NCBI RefSeq assembly: GCF_042680605.1
Contig: NZ_JBHUEE010000001.1
Coordinates: 62,001 to 126,000, forward strand
Origin: Allobogoriella deserti
Lineage (GTDB): Bacteria > Actinomycetota > Actinomycetes > Actinomycetales > Actinomycetaceae
Direction of reading: 5' to 3'
Length of the DNA stretch: 64,000 nucleotides
Shown here: positions 36,082 through 44,103 of the stretch, piece by piece
Layout: each line of letters begins with the position of its first letter
Position numbering within the stretch: position 1 is the first letter of the stretch
Notes under the pieces: generated by a model
Seen by the model: only the letters and a program-made list of their open reading frames with translations
What the model was told of the DNA's origin: nothing
Databases searched by the model: none
Position numbers and translations under genes: made by a program

Positions 36082-36822
36082 GTGATGCCGATCACCTCAG
36101 ACGCCGTCGCGGCCGACGGCGAAGCTCCGACCGTCGACGGCCGCACCGCGCGCTGGGCCGGCCACCGGGCGACCCGCCGCGCCGAGCTCGTCCGCGCCGC
36201 CCGCCGTGCCGTGCATGACCTGGGACCGGACGTGTCCATGGACGACATCGCCGGTCACATGGGCACCTCGAAGCCAATCCTGTACCGCTACTTCACCGAC
36301 AAGACCGGCCTCCAGGTCGCCGTCGGACAGGCCGTCCTGGGCCGCATGCGCGCGGCCATCGAGGACGCCGCCGCGGCGGCACGTGGCCCACGCGCCAGGA
36401 TCGCCGCCATGGTTCGCGTCTATCTCGAGATGGTCGACGCCTCGCCCCACGTCTACGCGTTCGTCACCCGGCCCGAGGCCACCGCGCGTGAGGTGCGGGG
36501 CTTCGCCGGCGACGTGGCCGATCTCGTCGTGGACGCCCTGCTCCCGGCCCTGACTGGGGACCTCGACGACGGTGCGGCGCCGGCCCGGGCGGAGGTCGAC
36601 CCCGACACGCTTATCGCGGCACGACTCTGGGCGGCGGGCGTCGTCGGCCTGGTGCGCGGCGCCGTCGACGTCTGGCTCGGCGACCGCGTCGACACCGCCG
36701 ACCCGGCCGCACCGGCCACCGACCTCGACCGTGAGGCACTGGCCGACCACCTGACCAACTGGCTCTGGGACGGCGCCGTCGGCGTCCTCCGCCGGGCCCG
36801 CAACGCCACCACCGGAGCCTGA
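36082..36822 (+). CDS. TetR-family regulator of the beta-oxidation locus
   Basis: This regulator of about 246 residues has an N-terminal helix-turn-helix (RRAVHDLGPDVSMDDIAGHMGTSKPILYRYF, near 45-75) and a C-terminal ligand domain of mostly helices. Start candidates GTG 36082 and ATG 36085 lie 10-13 nt after a -10 element, so the mRNA may be leaderless; the longer reading from 36049 would run through the operator. It is divergent from the thiolase operon and 27 bp ahead of the acyl-CoA dehydrogenase gene. Acyl-CoA is a likely ligand. Confidence 0.87.
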   Translation: MMPITSDAVAADGEAPTVDGRTARWAGHRATRRAELVRAARRAVHDLGPDVSMDDIAGHMGTSKPILYRYFTDKTGLQVAVGQAVLGRMRAAIEDAAAAARGPRARIAAMVRVYLEMVDASPHVYAFVTRPEATAREVRGFAGDVADLVVDALLPALTGDLDDGAAPARAEVDPDTLIAARLWAAGVVGLVRGAVDVWLGDRVDTADPAAPATDLDREALADHLTNWLWDGAVGVLRRARNATTGA

Positions 36823-36849
36823 GGCTCCACCGTCGAACCGGAGAAGCTT

Positions 36850-38964
36850 ATGACCACCACCCCCACCGCCGGCAACCGCGCCCCAACAGGTCGACGGACC
36901 TCCACCCGGACGCCCACTGCGGACAGCCCGCCGCGCGCCGGTGCCCCTGCCGGCATCGACGTTCCGGCCCTCGGCCGCCTGCTCGACGGACGCTGGTGGC
37001 AACTGCGCCGGGCCTCCCGAGACCTCGCCCTCGCCGAGGACATGCAGAAGATCGAGGGCCTGCCCACGCCAGAGCACCGCGAGCGCACCATGCATCAGAC
37101 CCGGCTGCTCGTCGAGCGCGGGCAGCCGAACCGCGGCTTCCCCGCAGCCGTCGGTGGTGGCGCTGACCCGGGCGGCAACCTCGCCGGGTTCGAGGAGCTC
37201 GTCGTCGCCGACCCGTCGCTGCAGATCAAGGCCGGCGTGCAGTGGGGACTCTTCGGCTCCGCAGTCGCCAACCTCGGCACCGAGGAGCAGCACGCACGAC
37301 TCCTGCCGGGAATCATGGACCTGACCGTCCCCGGCTGCTTCGCGATGACCGAGATCGGTCACGGTTCGGACGTGGCGGCGCTGGGCACCACCGCCACCTA
37401 CCACCCGCAGACCGAGGAGTTCGTCATCGACACCCCGGTCACGGCCGCACGCAAGGAGTACATCGGCAACGCGGGCCAGCACGGCATCGCCGCCGTCGTC
37501 TTCGCCCAGCTGATCAGCCACGGGGTGAACCACGGCGTGCACGCGTTCTACGTCCCGATCCGCGAGCGCGCCGAGGACGGCACCCTGCGCTTTGTCCCGG
37601 GCGTCGACGGTGAGGACGACGGACACAAGGGCGGGCTGAACGGCGTCGACAACGGCCGGCTCTGGTTCGACCACGTCCGCATCCCGCGCACCAACCTGCT
37701 CGCCCGCTACGGCGAGGTCGCCCCTGACGGGACGTACAGCTCGCCCATCGCGAGCCCGGGGCGGCGGTTCTTCACCACGCTCTCCACGCTGGTCCAGGGC
37801 AGGGTCTCGCTGTCCGGGGCCTGCGTCGTCGCCACGAAGATGGCGCTGGCCATCGCAATCCGGTACGGCACCGAACGGCGGCAGTTCACCACGGCCGACG
37901 AGCACACCGAACAGGTCCTCCTCGACTACGGCCAGCACCAGCGCCGGCTGCTGCCGCTGCTCGCCCGCTCCTACGCCGCCACCTTCGCCCACGCCGAGCT
38001 GCTCGAACGCTTCCACGGCGTCTTCTCCGGCGAGCACGACACCGACGAGGACCGCCAGGACCTGGAGACGCTGGCCGCCGCCGCCAAGCCGATCAACTCC
38101 TGGCTGGCGCTGGAGGCGCTGCAGGAGTGCCGCGAGGCCTGCGGCGGCGCCGGCTATCTTGCGGAGAACCGGCTCACCGGGCTGCACGCCGACATGGACG
38201 TCTACGCCACCTTCGAGGGCGACAACAACGTCCTGCTGCAGCTCGTCGGCAAACGGCTGCTGACCGACTACGGAAAGGAGATGGCCCAGGTCGACATCGC
38301 CGGCGCCGTCCGGTGGGTCGCCGACCGGGCGGCCGACATGACGCTGCACCGCACCCCGCTGCGGCGTACGGCGCAGTCGATCCGGGACTCCGGCTCACGG
38401 GCCCGCTCGGCCGGTCACCTGCGCGAGGCCGACACCCAGCGTGAGCTGCTCGAGGACCGCGTCGAGGCGATGGTCGAGGAGATCGCGCTCGCGCTCCGCC
38501 CGGCGCGCAAGGCTCCGCCGACCGAGGCCGCGGCCCTGTTCAACGCGCACCAGCACCAGCTCATCGAGGCGGCGCGCGCGCACGGTGAGCTTCTGCAGTG
38601 GGAGGCGTTCACCGCTGCGCTGCCCTCCGTCCGCGACTCCGTGACGCGAGAGGTGCTCACCACCCTGCGCGACCTCTTCGGGCTCACCCTGATCGAGAAG
38701 AACCTCGCGTGGTACCTCAGCGAAGGGCGGCTGTCCGCACAGCGCGCCAAGACCGTCACCAGCTATGTGGACCGGCTGCTCGGCCGGCTGCGCCCGCACG
38801 CGCGAGACCTCGTCGATGCCTTCGGTTACACCCCGGAGCACCTGCGGGTCCCCATCGCCTCAGGGGCCGAGGAACAGCGACAAACCGAGGCCCGGGACTA
38901 CCTGCGCCGGCGCCGTGCGGCCGGTCAGGAGCCGATCAGCGAGAAGGCGCTCCGCAACGGTTGA
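36850..38964 (+). CDS. Acyl-CoA dehydrogenase with acyl-CoA oxidase-like architecture (FadE5-like)
   Basis: This 704-residue flavoenzyme oxidises acyl-CoA to trans-2-enoyl-CoA, the first step of beta-oxidation. The FAD-binding motif CFAMTEIGHGSDVAAL is near residues 160-175. FDHVRIPRTNLLARYG and TFEGDNNVLLQLVGK (near 455-470) are markers shared with acyl-CoA oxidases. A long C-terminal helical domain follows. A Thr/Pro-rich leader of about 35 residues precedes the fold. It is probably cotranscribed with tetR. With thiolase, FabG and MaoC it provides a full cycle. Confidence 0.9.
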   Translation: MTTTPTAGNRAPTGRRTSTRTPTADSPPRAGAPAGIDVPALGRLLDGRWWQLRRASRDLALAEDMQKIEGLPTPEHRERTMHQTRLLVERGQPNRGFPAAVGGGADPGGNLAGFEELVVADPSLQIKAGVQWGLFGSAVANLGTEEQHARLLPGIMDLTVPGCFAMTEIGHGSDVAALGTTATYHPQTEEFVIDTPVTAARKEYIGNAGQHGIAAVVFAQLISHGVNHGVHAFYVPIRERAEDGTLRFVPGVDGEDDGHKGGLNGVDNGRLWFDHVRIPRTNLLARYGEVAPDGTYSSPIASPGRRFFTTLSTLVQGRVSLSGACVVATKMALAIAIRYGTERRQFTTADEHTEQVLLDYGQHQRRLLPLLARSYAATFAHAELLERFHGVFSGEHDTDEDRQDLETLAAAAKPINSWLALEALQECREACGGAGYLAENRLTGLHADMDVYATFEGDNNVLLQLVGKRLLTDYGKEMAQVDIAGAVRWVADRAADMTLHRTPLRRTAQSIRDSGSRARSAGHLREADTQRELLEDRVEAMVEEIALALRPARKAPPTEAAALFNAHQHQLIEAARAHGELLQWEAFTAALPSVRDSVTREVLTTLRDLFGLTLIEKNLAWYLSEGRLSAQRAKTVTSYVDRLLGRLRPHARDLVDAFGYTPEHLRVPIASGAEEQRQTEARDYLRRRRAAGQEPISEKALRNG

Positions 38965-38997
38965 CGGGGGCGCCTGCCGACGTGTGGGCAGCTCACC

Positions 38998-39051
38998 CGA
39001 ACGAGGTTGCGGAATCCGCGCGTTTTTCGACGGATTCGGCAACCTCGTTCG
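38998..39051. terminator. Bidirectional hairpin between convergent genes
   Basis: Perfect 13-bp outer arms (CGAACGAGGTTGC and complement), one G-G mismatch, then 7-bp arms (GAATCCG/CGGATTC) enclose a 12-nt loop with five Ts. It lies between the stops of the acyl-CoA dehydrogenase and the iron ABC ATPase genes, the right place for a shared terminator. No U-tract follows. Confidence 0.65.
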
Positions 39052-39075
39052 AGCCACGGAGCAGGAGCCGGGAGT

Positions 39076-39909
39076 TCAGGCGTGACCGACCGGGATGACC
39101 GTCGGCAGCGCGTCGACCGGGTCTGGGAACACGTGCGCACGGAGACCGAAGACGTCGGCGAGCATCCCCGCGTCGAGCACCTCGGCCGGGCCGCCCTCGG
39201 CGTGCACGGCGCCGTCCTTCATCACGACGACGTGATCCGAGTAGCGCGCCGCCAGAGCGAGATCGTGCAGGACGACGACGACCGTCTTGCCCTCCCGGCG
39301 CAGCCGGACCACGAGGTCGAGGACGTCGACAGCATGTGCGAGATCCAGGTGCGTCGTGGGCTCGTCGAGCAGCACGACGCCGGTCTGCTGCGCCAGCGTC
39401 ATCGCGATCCAGGCCCGTTGCCGCTGCCCGCCGGAGAGCTCCTCGAGCGGCCGGTCCGCCAGATCTGCCACCCCGGTGGCGGCCATCGCCTGCTCTGCGA
39501 TCGCCGCGTCCACGGTGGACCACGGTCGGTACCAGGGCCGGTGCGGCTGGCGCCCCCTCTCGACCAGGTCGCCGACCGTCATCCCTTCAGGGGCCACCGG
39601 AGACTGCGGCAGCAGAGCGAGTCGTCGCGCCAGCTCGCGTGCACGCAGCGACCGGATGGGCTCGCCCTCGAGCTCGACGTGTCCGGCGCGCGGCGTGAGC
39701 AACCGACCGAGCACGCGTAGCAGGGTCGACTTCCCGCAGCCGTTCGGCCCCACGATCGTGGTGATCCGTCCGTGGCCGATCTGCAGGTCGACGTCGTCGA
39801 GCACGGTGCGGGGCCCGTAGCCCGCGGTCACGCCCACGGCGCGCAACGGACACCGGTTCGTCTGCCCGGGTAGCGCGCCGGCCTCGAGCGCCGGGGAACG
39901 GTCAGGCAC
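39076..39909 (-). CDS. Iron-siderophore ABC transporter ATPase (FepC/FecE type)
   Basis: This 277-residue ATPase drives ferric-siderophore import. Walker A is GPNGCGKST at 54-62, the signature is LSGGQRQRAWIAMTLA and Walker B is VLLDEPTTHLDLAHAV. The motif order and the short length fit the FecE/FepC group. It overlaps the preceding permease by 8 bp and closes the minus-strand operon of two permeases and an ATPase. Confidence 0.93.
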   Translation of the reverse strand: MPDRSPALEAGALPGQTNRCPLRAVGVTAGYGPRTVLDDVDLQIGHGRITTIVGPNGCGKSTLLRVLGRLLTPRAGHVELEGEPIRSLRARELARRLALLPQSPVAPEGMTVGDLVERGRQPHRPWYRPWSTVDAAIAEQAMAATGVADLADRPLEELSGGQRQRAWIAMTLAQQTGVVLLDEPTTHLDLAHAVDVLDLVVRLRREGKTVVVVLHDLALAARYSDHVVVMKDGAVHAEGGPAEVLDAGMLADVFGLRAHVFPDPVDALPTVIPVGHA

Positions 39910-40951
39910 TTCTCCTCCTGAGGGATCGGATCATCAGATACAGCAGGAACGGGGCGCCAACGATCGAGGTGATGATGCCGACGGGCAGGGGGACGGGCAG
40001 TGCCTGAGCTGTGCTGTCCGCGACGAGGAGCAGCAGGGCGCCGGTGATCGCCCCGGCCAGCGGCGGTGGTCCGGCGGTGCCGAACAGGCGCATGGCCGCC
40101 TGCGGGGCCACGAACGCGACGAAGGCCACCGGGCCGGCGACCGCGGTCGCGACCGACGCCAGCAGGACGGCCAGCAGCAGCGCGACGGCCTCGGTCCGGC
40201 CGGTCCGCACCCCCAGGGAGGCGGCGACGTCGCGCCCGAGCCGCAACGCCCCCAGGCGGTCGGCGAGCAGGACGCACACCGTCAGCGCGGGCAGCACGGC
40301 CACGGCCGTGGCCAGGTCCTCGCTGCGCACGCCGTCGAGCGAGCCGGCCAACCAGCGGGTCGCGACCGCTGCCTGCTGGAGGTCGGCGCGCGTGAGCAGC
40401 CACGACACGACCGCCAGGGCGAGGGCGTTCACCCCGATTCCGACCAGCACCACGCGATACCCGTCGAATCCGGCGCGCCAGCTCAGGGCCAGGATGAGGG
40501 CCGCCGCAGCGAACCCGCCCCCGATCGCGGCCGGGCCGTATGCCGAGTGCGCGGGCACCCCCAGGACTTCGGCCGACTCGGGCCGGACCGCGAGCCAGAC
40601 CGCCGCAGCCGACGCACCCGAGACGACGCCGAGGATGTCCGGGCTGGCGATCGGGTTGCGCGTGATGGTCTGGGTCAGGGCGCCGCTGCAGCCGAGCGCC
40701 GCTCCGACAACCAGGGCCGCCAGGACGCGCGTGAGCCGGCGGTCCACGACCAGGGCCTCGACGCTCGTGCCCTGCCCCGCGAGCGCGGCCAGCACCCGGT
40801 CCACCGGCAGCGCCAGGGCGCCGGTGAGCAACCCGGCGAGCGTGATGGCCACCACCGCCGCGCCGACCACCGTCGCCGCGAGAACGGGCCGACGCCGCAG
40901 CCGGACGCCGACCGGCCCGAGCCGCACCCCGGTGCCCCGTGTGCTCGTCAC
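39902..40951 (-). CDS. FecCD-family iron-siderophore permease, second subunit
   Basis: This permease of about 349 residues has roughly ten membrane helices. Family markers are GAALGCSGALTQTITRNPIASPDILGV, GVNALALAVVSWLLTRAD and PVAFVAFVAPQAAMRLFG. It pairs with the upstream permease to form the BtuC-like pore. The start is uncertain. GTG 40951 gives a normal length and follows GGAGG at about 13 nt, while an ATG at 41122 would overlap the previous gene by 89 bp and add a non-family leader. Confidence 0.88.
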   Translation of the reverse strand: MTSTRGTGVRLGPVGVRLRRRPVLAATVVGAAVVAITLAGLLTGALALPVDRVLAALAGQGTSVEALVVDRRLTRVLAALVVGAALGCSGALTQTITRNPIASPDILGVVSGASAAAVWLAVRPESAEVLGVPAHSAYGPAAIGGGFAAAALILALSWRAGFDGYRVVLVGIGVNALALAVVSWLLTRADLQQAAVATRWLAGSLDGVRSEDLATAVAVLPALTVCVLLADRLGALRLGRDVAASLGVRTGRTEAVALLLAVLLASVATAVAGPVAFVAFVAPQAAMRLFGTAGPPPLAGAITGALLLLVADSTAQALPVPLPVGIITSIVGAPFLLYLMIRSLRRRSA

Positions 40952-41033
40952 AGTGCCCGACCTCCGGCTTCCTCGGCTCCGCTCCCGGCGGGTCTCGTTC
41001 CTCGCCCCACCGTCCGCTGCACCTTCGTCAGCC

Positions 41034-42053
41034 TCACAGTGCCACCAGGCGACGTCGGCGGGTGATGGCGAGCAGCACCGGCGCTCCGACGGCGGCCATG
41101 ACGATGCCCGCCTGCAGCTCACCGGGCCGCGCCACGATCCGCCCGATCGTGTCGGCGACGAGCAGCAGCACGGTCCCGGTCAGTGCTGACGCCGGCACGA
41201 TCCACCGGTAGTCGTGACCCAGCAGGCGCCGCGCCAGGTGGGGTGCGACGAGACCGACGAACGTGATCGGTCCGCACACCGCGGTCGCCGTCCCGGCCAG
41301 CAGCGTCAGGGAGGCGATCCCGATCACCCGTGCCCGGACGACGCCGGTTCCCAGTGACCGCGCCACGTCCTCGCCGAGGCCCAGGGTGCTCAGCGCACTG
41401 CCGTTCCACAGCGCGAGCGCCATTCCGACGGCGGCCAGCGGGAGGACCAGCCAGGCCGCCGAGACCTCGCGGGTGGCCACCGAGCCCACCTGCCAGAACC
41501 GCATCACCTCGAGCGTCTGGTCGTCGAGGAGGACGAAACTCGAGGTCAGGGCACTGAGCAGGGCGGACAACGTGGTGCCCAGCACCGCGAGGAGGACCAA
41601 GGCGTTCCCGCGCAGCGAGCCGAGACCGAGCACGAAGAGCAGGGTCGAGGCGCCGCCGGCCCCGAGCAGTGCCGCGAGGACGACGGCTCCAGGGTCCTGC
41701 ACACCGAGGACGAACGTCACGACCGCGACACCGAAGCCCGCGCCGGCGTTGACGCCGAACAACCCGGGATCCGCGAGCGGATTGCGGGTATGGCCTTGCA
41801 TCAGTGCCCCGGCGGCGCCCAGTGCCGCCCCGGCAGCCAGGCCCACCAGGGTGCGGGGGAGACGCTGACTGGTGATCACGGTGGCGTCGTAGGAGTCGGC
41901 GTCGCCGGCCAACGCGGCGAGGATCTCCGGAAGCGGGATCGCCCGGTTGCCGACCGCGACGCTGACCAGGAGGGCGAGTACTACGAGAGCAAGCAGCACG
42001 GCGAAGACCACCGTCACGGCGGCGATGCGGGACCGGGATGCGGACGAAGGCAC
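41034..42053 (-). CDS. FecCD-family iron-siderophore permease, first subunit
   Basis: This 339-residue permease has about ten helices. GAALGAAGALMQGHTRNPLADPGLFGV is the diagnostic FecCD segment, and VGLVAPHLARRLLGHDYRWIVP lies near the cytoplasmic ATPase contact. GTG 42053 is the start. It heads the minus-strand permease-permease-ATPase operon. The divergent binding-protein gene starts 85 bp away, and the iron box between them would control both. Confidence 0.92.
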   Translation of the reverse strand: MPSSASRSRIAAVTVVFAVLLALVVLALLVSVAVGNRAIPLPEILAALAGDADSYDATVITSQRLPRTLVGLAAGAALGAAGALMQGHTRNPLADPGLFGVNAGAGFGVAVVTFVLGVQDPGAVVLAALLGAGGASTLLFVLGLGSLRGNALVLLAVLGTTLSALLSALTSSFVLLDDQTLEVMRFWQVGSVATREVSAAWLVLPLAAVGMALALWNGSALSTLGLGEDVARSLGTGVVRARVIGIASLTLLAGTATAVCGPITFVGLVAPHLARRLLGHDYRWIVPASALTGTVLLLVADTIGRIVARPGELQAGIVMAAVGAPVLLAITRRRRLVAL

Positions 42054-42068
42054 GGGCCGCAGTCTAAG

Positions 42069-42087
42069 TTAGGTTAGCCTTCATTCA
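42069..42087. promoter_or_regulatory. DtxR/IdeR-type iron box
   Basis: TTAGGTTAGCCTTCATTCA matches 14 of 19 positions of the DtxR/IdeR/DmdR consensus TTAGGTTAGSCTAACCTAA, with the left 12 positions perfect. It lies in the 85-bp gap between the divergent permease and binding-protein genes. The inference is iron-dependent repression of the whole uptake locus. Confidence 0.75.
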
Positions 42088-42138
42088 TTACGGCATGGTG
42101 CAGTCATCTAATTCGGACGTTTTCGCGAAGGAGCCTTC

Positions 42139-43122
42139 ATGTCGCTGGCCCGCCCGGGTGTCGCGGTGCTCGCAGTTGCCACCGCCCTGAGTCTCGCCGC
42201 GTGCAGCGGTGCCGCCGACACGGGTGGCGCCGCCGCCCAGGATGGTGGGGAGGCCGGCGGAGGTGACGGCGGGACGCGCACGGTCACCTCGCCGTTCACC
42301 GGTGAGGAGGTGGAGATCCCCACCGACCCGGAACGCGTCGTCGCCCTGTGGCGGACCGGCGTGGTCCTCGCCGACCTCGGGGTCGAACCGGTGGCCGCCC
42401 TCGAAGGCGAACTTCTCCCGTCCGAGCTGCAGCCCGAAGTCTACGAGCCGCTTGCCGGCGTGCCCACCGTCGGCACCTGGGAGGGCGTCGACATCGAGGA
42501 GTTGATCGCCGCCGACCCCGACCTCATCATCGGCATGGACAACGGCGGGCTGACGATGAACTACGACGAGATCTCCCAGGTCGCGCCGACGGTCATCCTG
42601 GACATCGCCGAACCGCCGGACGTGTGGGCGAACTACCCCACCGTGGCCGACCTGGTCGGCCGGACCACCGACTTCGACGAGCGGGACGCCGCACTCTCGG
42701 AGGACCTCACCGCCATCGCCGACGATCACGACCTCGAGGGCCTCGAGGTCACCGCGTTCAGCGCCTCCGACGGCTCGATCTGGGTCTCGACCGCCAAATC
42801 TCTCAACTACGCACGGCTCGACGCCGCGGGGTTCGGCTACAACGAGGACTACGTCGACGATCCCGAGCGGTATGTCACCGAGCTCTCGGCCGAGAACATC
42901 GCCGACCTGGCCGACCAGGACGCCATCTTCTACGAGGTCGACATCGACGGTTCGGTCCCACCGGACGTCCAGAGCGTGCTGGACATGGAGTCCTTCCAAC
43001 AGTTGCCGGCCGCACAGGCCGGCCACGTCTTCCCCCTGACCTCCGGCGTCGTCTACACCTTCGACGCCGCCCAACAGCAGGTCGCGGACCTGCGCGCCGC
43101 CGCCGAGGAGCTGAGCTCATGA
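42139..43122 (+). CDS. Siderophore-binding lipoprotein of the iron ABC transporter
   Basis: This 327-residue lipoprotein binds ferric siderophore outside the cell. The signal peptide ends in a lipobox (LSLAAC, Cys22). A Gly/Ala/Asp-rich tether precedes two lobes. The family markers RVVALWRTGVVLADLGVEPVA and the segment ELIAADPDLIIGMDNG are visible. The stop overlaps the siderophore-interacting protein gene (ATGA). It is divergent from the permease operon across the iron box. The siderophore type is unknown. Confidence 0.92.
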   Translation: MSLARPGVAVLAVATALSLAACSGAADTGGAAAQDGGEAGGGDGGTRTVTSPFTGEEVEIPTDPERVVALWRTGVVLADLGVEPVAALEGELLPSELQPEVYEPLAGVPTVGTWEGVDIEELIAADPDLIIGMDNGGLTMNYDEISQVAPTVILDIAEPPDVWANYPTVADLVGRTTDFDERDAALSEDLTAIADDHDLEGLEVTAFSASDGSIWVSTAKSLNYARLDAAGFGYNEDYVDDPERYVTELSAENIADLADQDAIFYEVDIDGSVPPDVQSVLDMESFQQLPAAQAGHVFPLTSGVVYTFDAAQQQVADLRAAAEELSS

Positions 43123-44093
43123 CGATCGGGACCACCCTGCGCCGACCGGGCGGGCCACCACCCGAGGCCGCCTGGAACGACTTCGCCATCAAGATCCGCG
43201 AACTGACGGTGCTGCGCCGCACCTACGTCACCCCTCGGATGGTGCGGATCACGCTCGGCGGCGAGAACGCCGACGGCTTCGAGTCGCACACCCCGGACGA
43301 GCACTGCAAGCTCGTCTTCCCCGACGCGGAGACCGGCCGCACCCGCCCACCGGTGCAGGACGGCGACCACCTCCACTGGCCGCACCCCTTCCCGCCCACC
43401 CGCGAGTACACGGTGCGCAGGTACGACGCCGCAGCCCGTGAGGTCGACTTCGACTTCGTGGTGCACGACGGCGGTCTGGCCGCGAACTGGGCTGTCACCT
43501 GCGAGATCGGCTCGACGCTGTGGGTCGCCGGGCCGCGCCCGTGCCTGGTGCCGTCGCCGGACTTCGGCTTCCACGTCCTGCTCGGTGACGAGACCGCGCT
43601 TCCGGCGATCGCACGCTGGCTCGAGGAACTGCCCGACGACGCCCGGGGTGTGGCCGCCGTCGAGGTCGCCGACGCAGCCGAGGAGCAGGACCTCCGCGTC
43701 CCCGACGGCGTCGAGCTCACCTGGTTGCACCGCAACGGCGCCGCGCCCGGGACGACCCGGCTGCTCGGCGACTTCGCCGAGACCCTCACGCTGCCGGACG
43801 AGGCCTGGACCTACGTCTGGGCCTATGCCGAGGCGGGCTGCATCAAGCCGGTCCGCCGCTGGGCCCGTGCCCAGGGGGTGGGGAAGAAGCAGAGTGACAT
43901 CGGCGGCTACTGGAAAGCCGGCCGCGACAACTCCGTCCAGGCCGTGCTCGCCGACCCCGAGCGTGAGCAGGAGCTGCGCGAACGCATCCCCGAGGACGAC
44001 CCGCGCCACCCCGACAACCACCACGATCACGACCACGACGACGGGTTCCCCACCGCCCCGCGGTCAGGCGTCCGGCGCTCACCACGCCGGTAG
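43119..44093 (+). CDS. Siderophore-interacting protein (NAD(P)H-dependent ferric-siderophore reductase)
   Basis: This 324-residue protein would reduce Fe(III) in the imported siderophore to release iron in the cytosol. Its N-terminal FAD-binding barrel carries REYTVRRYD near 91-99, the ViuB signature. The C-terminal SIP domain has LLGDETALPAIARWLEEL and WAYAEAGCIKPVRRWARAQGV. The extreme C terminus is unusual: residues 301-308 read HHDHDHDD, a likely metal-binding tail, followed by a basic end. ATG 43119 overlaps the binding-protein stop. Confidence 0.92.
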   Translation: MTIGTTLRRPGGPPPEAAWNDFAIKIRELTVLRRTYVTPRMVRITLGGENADGFESHTPDEHCKLVFPDAETGRTRPPVQDGDHLHWPHPFPPTREYTVRRYDAAAREVDFDFVVHDGGLAANWAVTCEIGSTLWVAGPRPCLVPSPDFGFHVLLGDETALPAIARWLEELPDDARGVAAVEVADAAEEQDLRVPDGVELTWLHRNGAAPGTTRLLGDFAETLTLPDEAWTYVWAYAEAGCIKPVRRWARAQGVGKKQSDIGGYWKAGRDNSVQAVLADPEREQELRERIPEDDPRHPDNHHDHDHDDGFPTAPRSGVRRSPRR

Positions 44094-44096
44094 ACT
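44091..44096 (+). promoter_or_regulatory. -10 hexamer TAGACT, leaderless promoter candidate for purL
   Basis: TAGACT lies 7 nt before GTG 44104 and overlaps the stop codon of the upstream gene. No ribosome site is present, so transcription probably starts at the GTG. Confidence 0.5.
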
Positions 44097-44103
44097 CCCT
44101 CCG

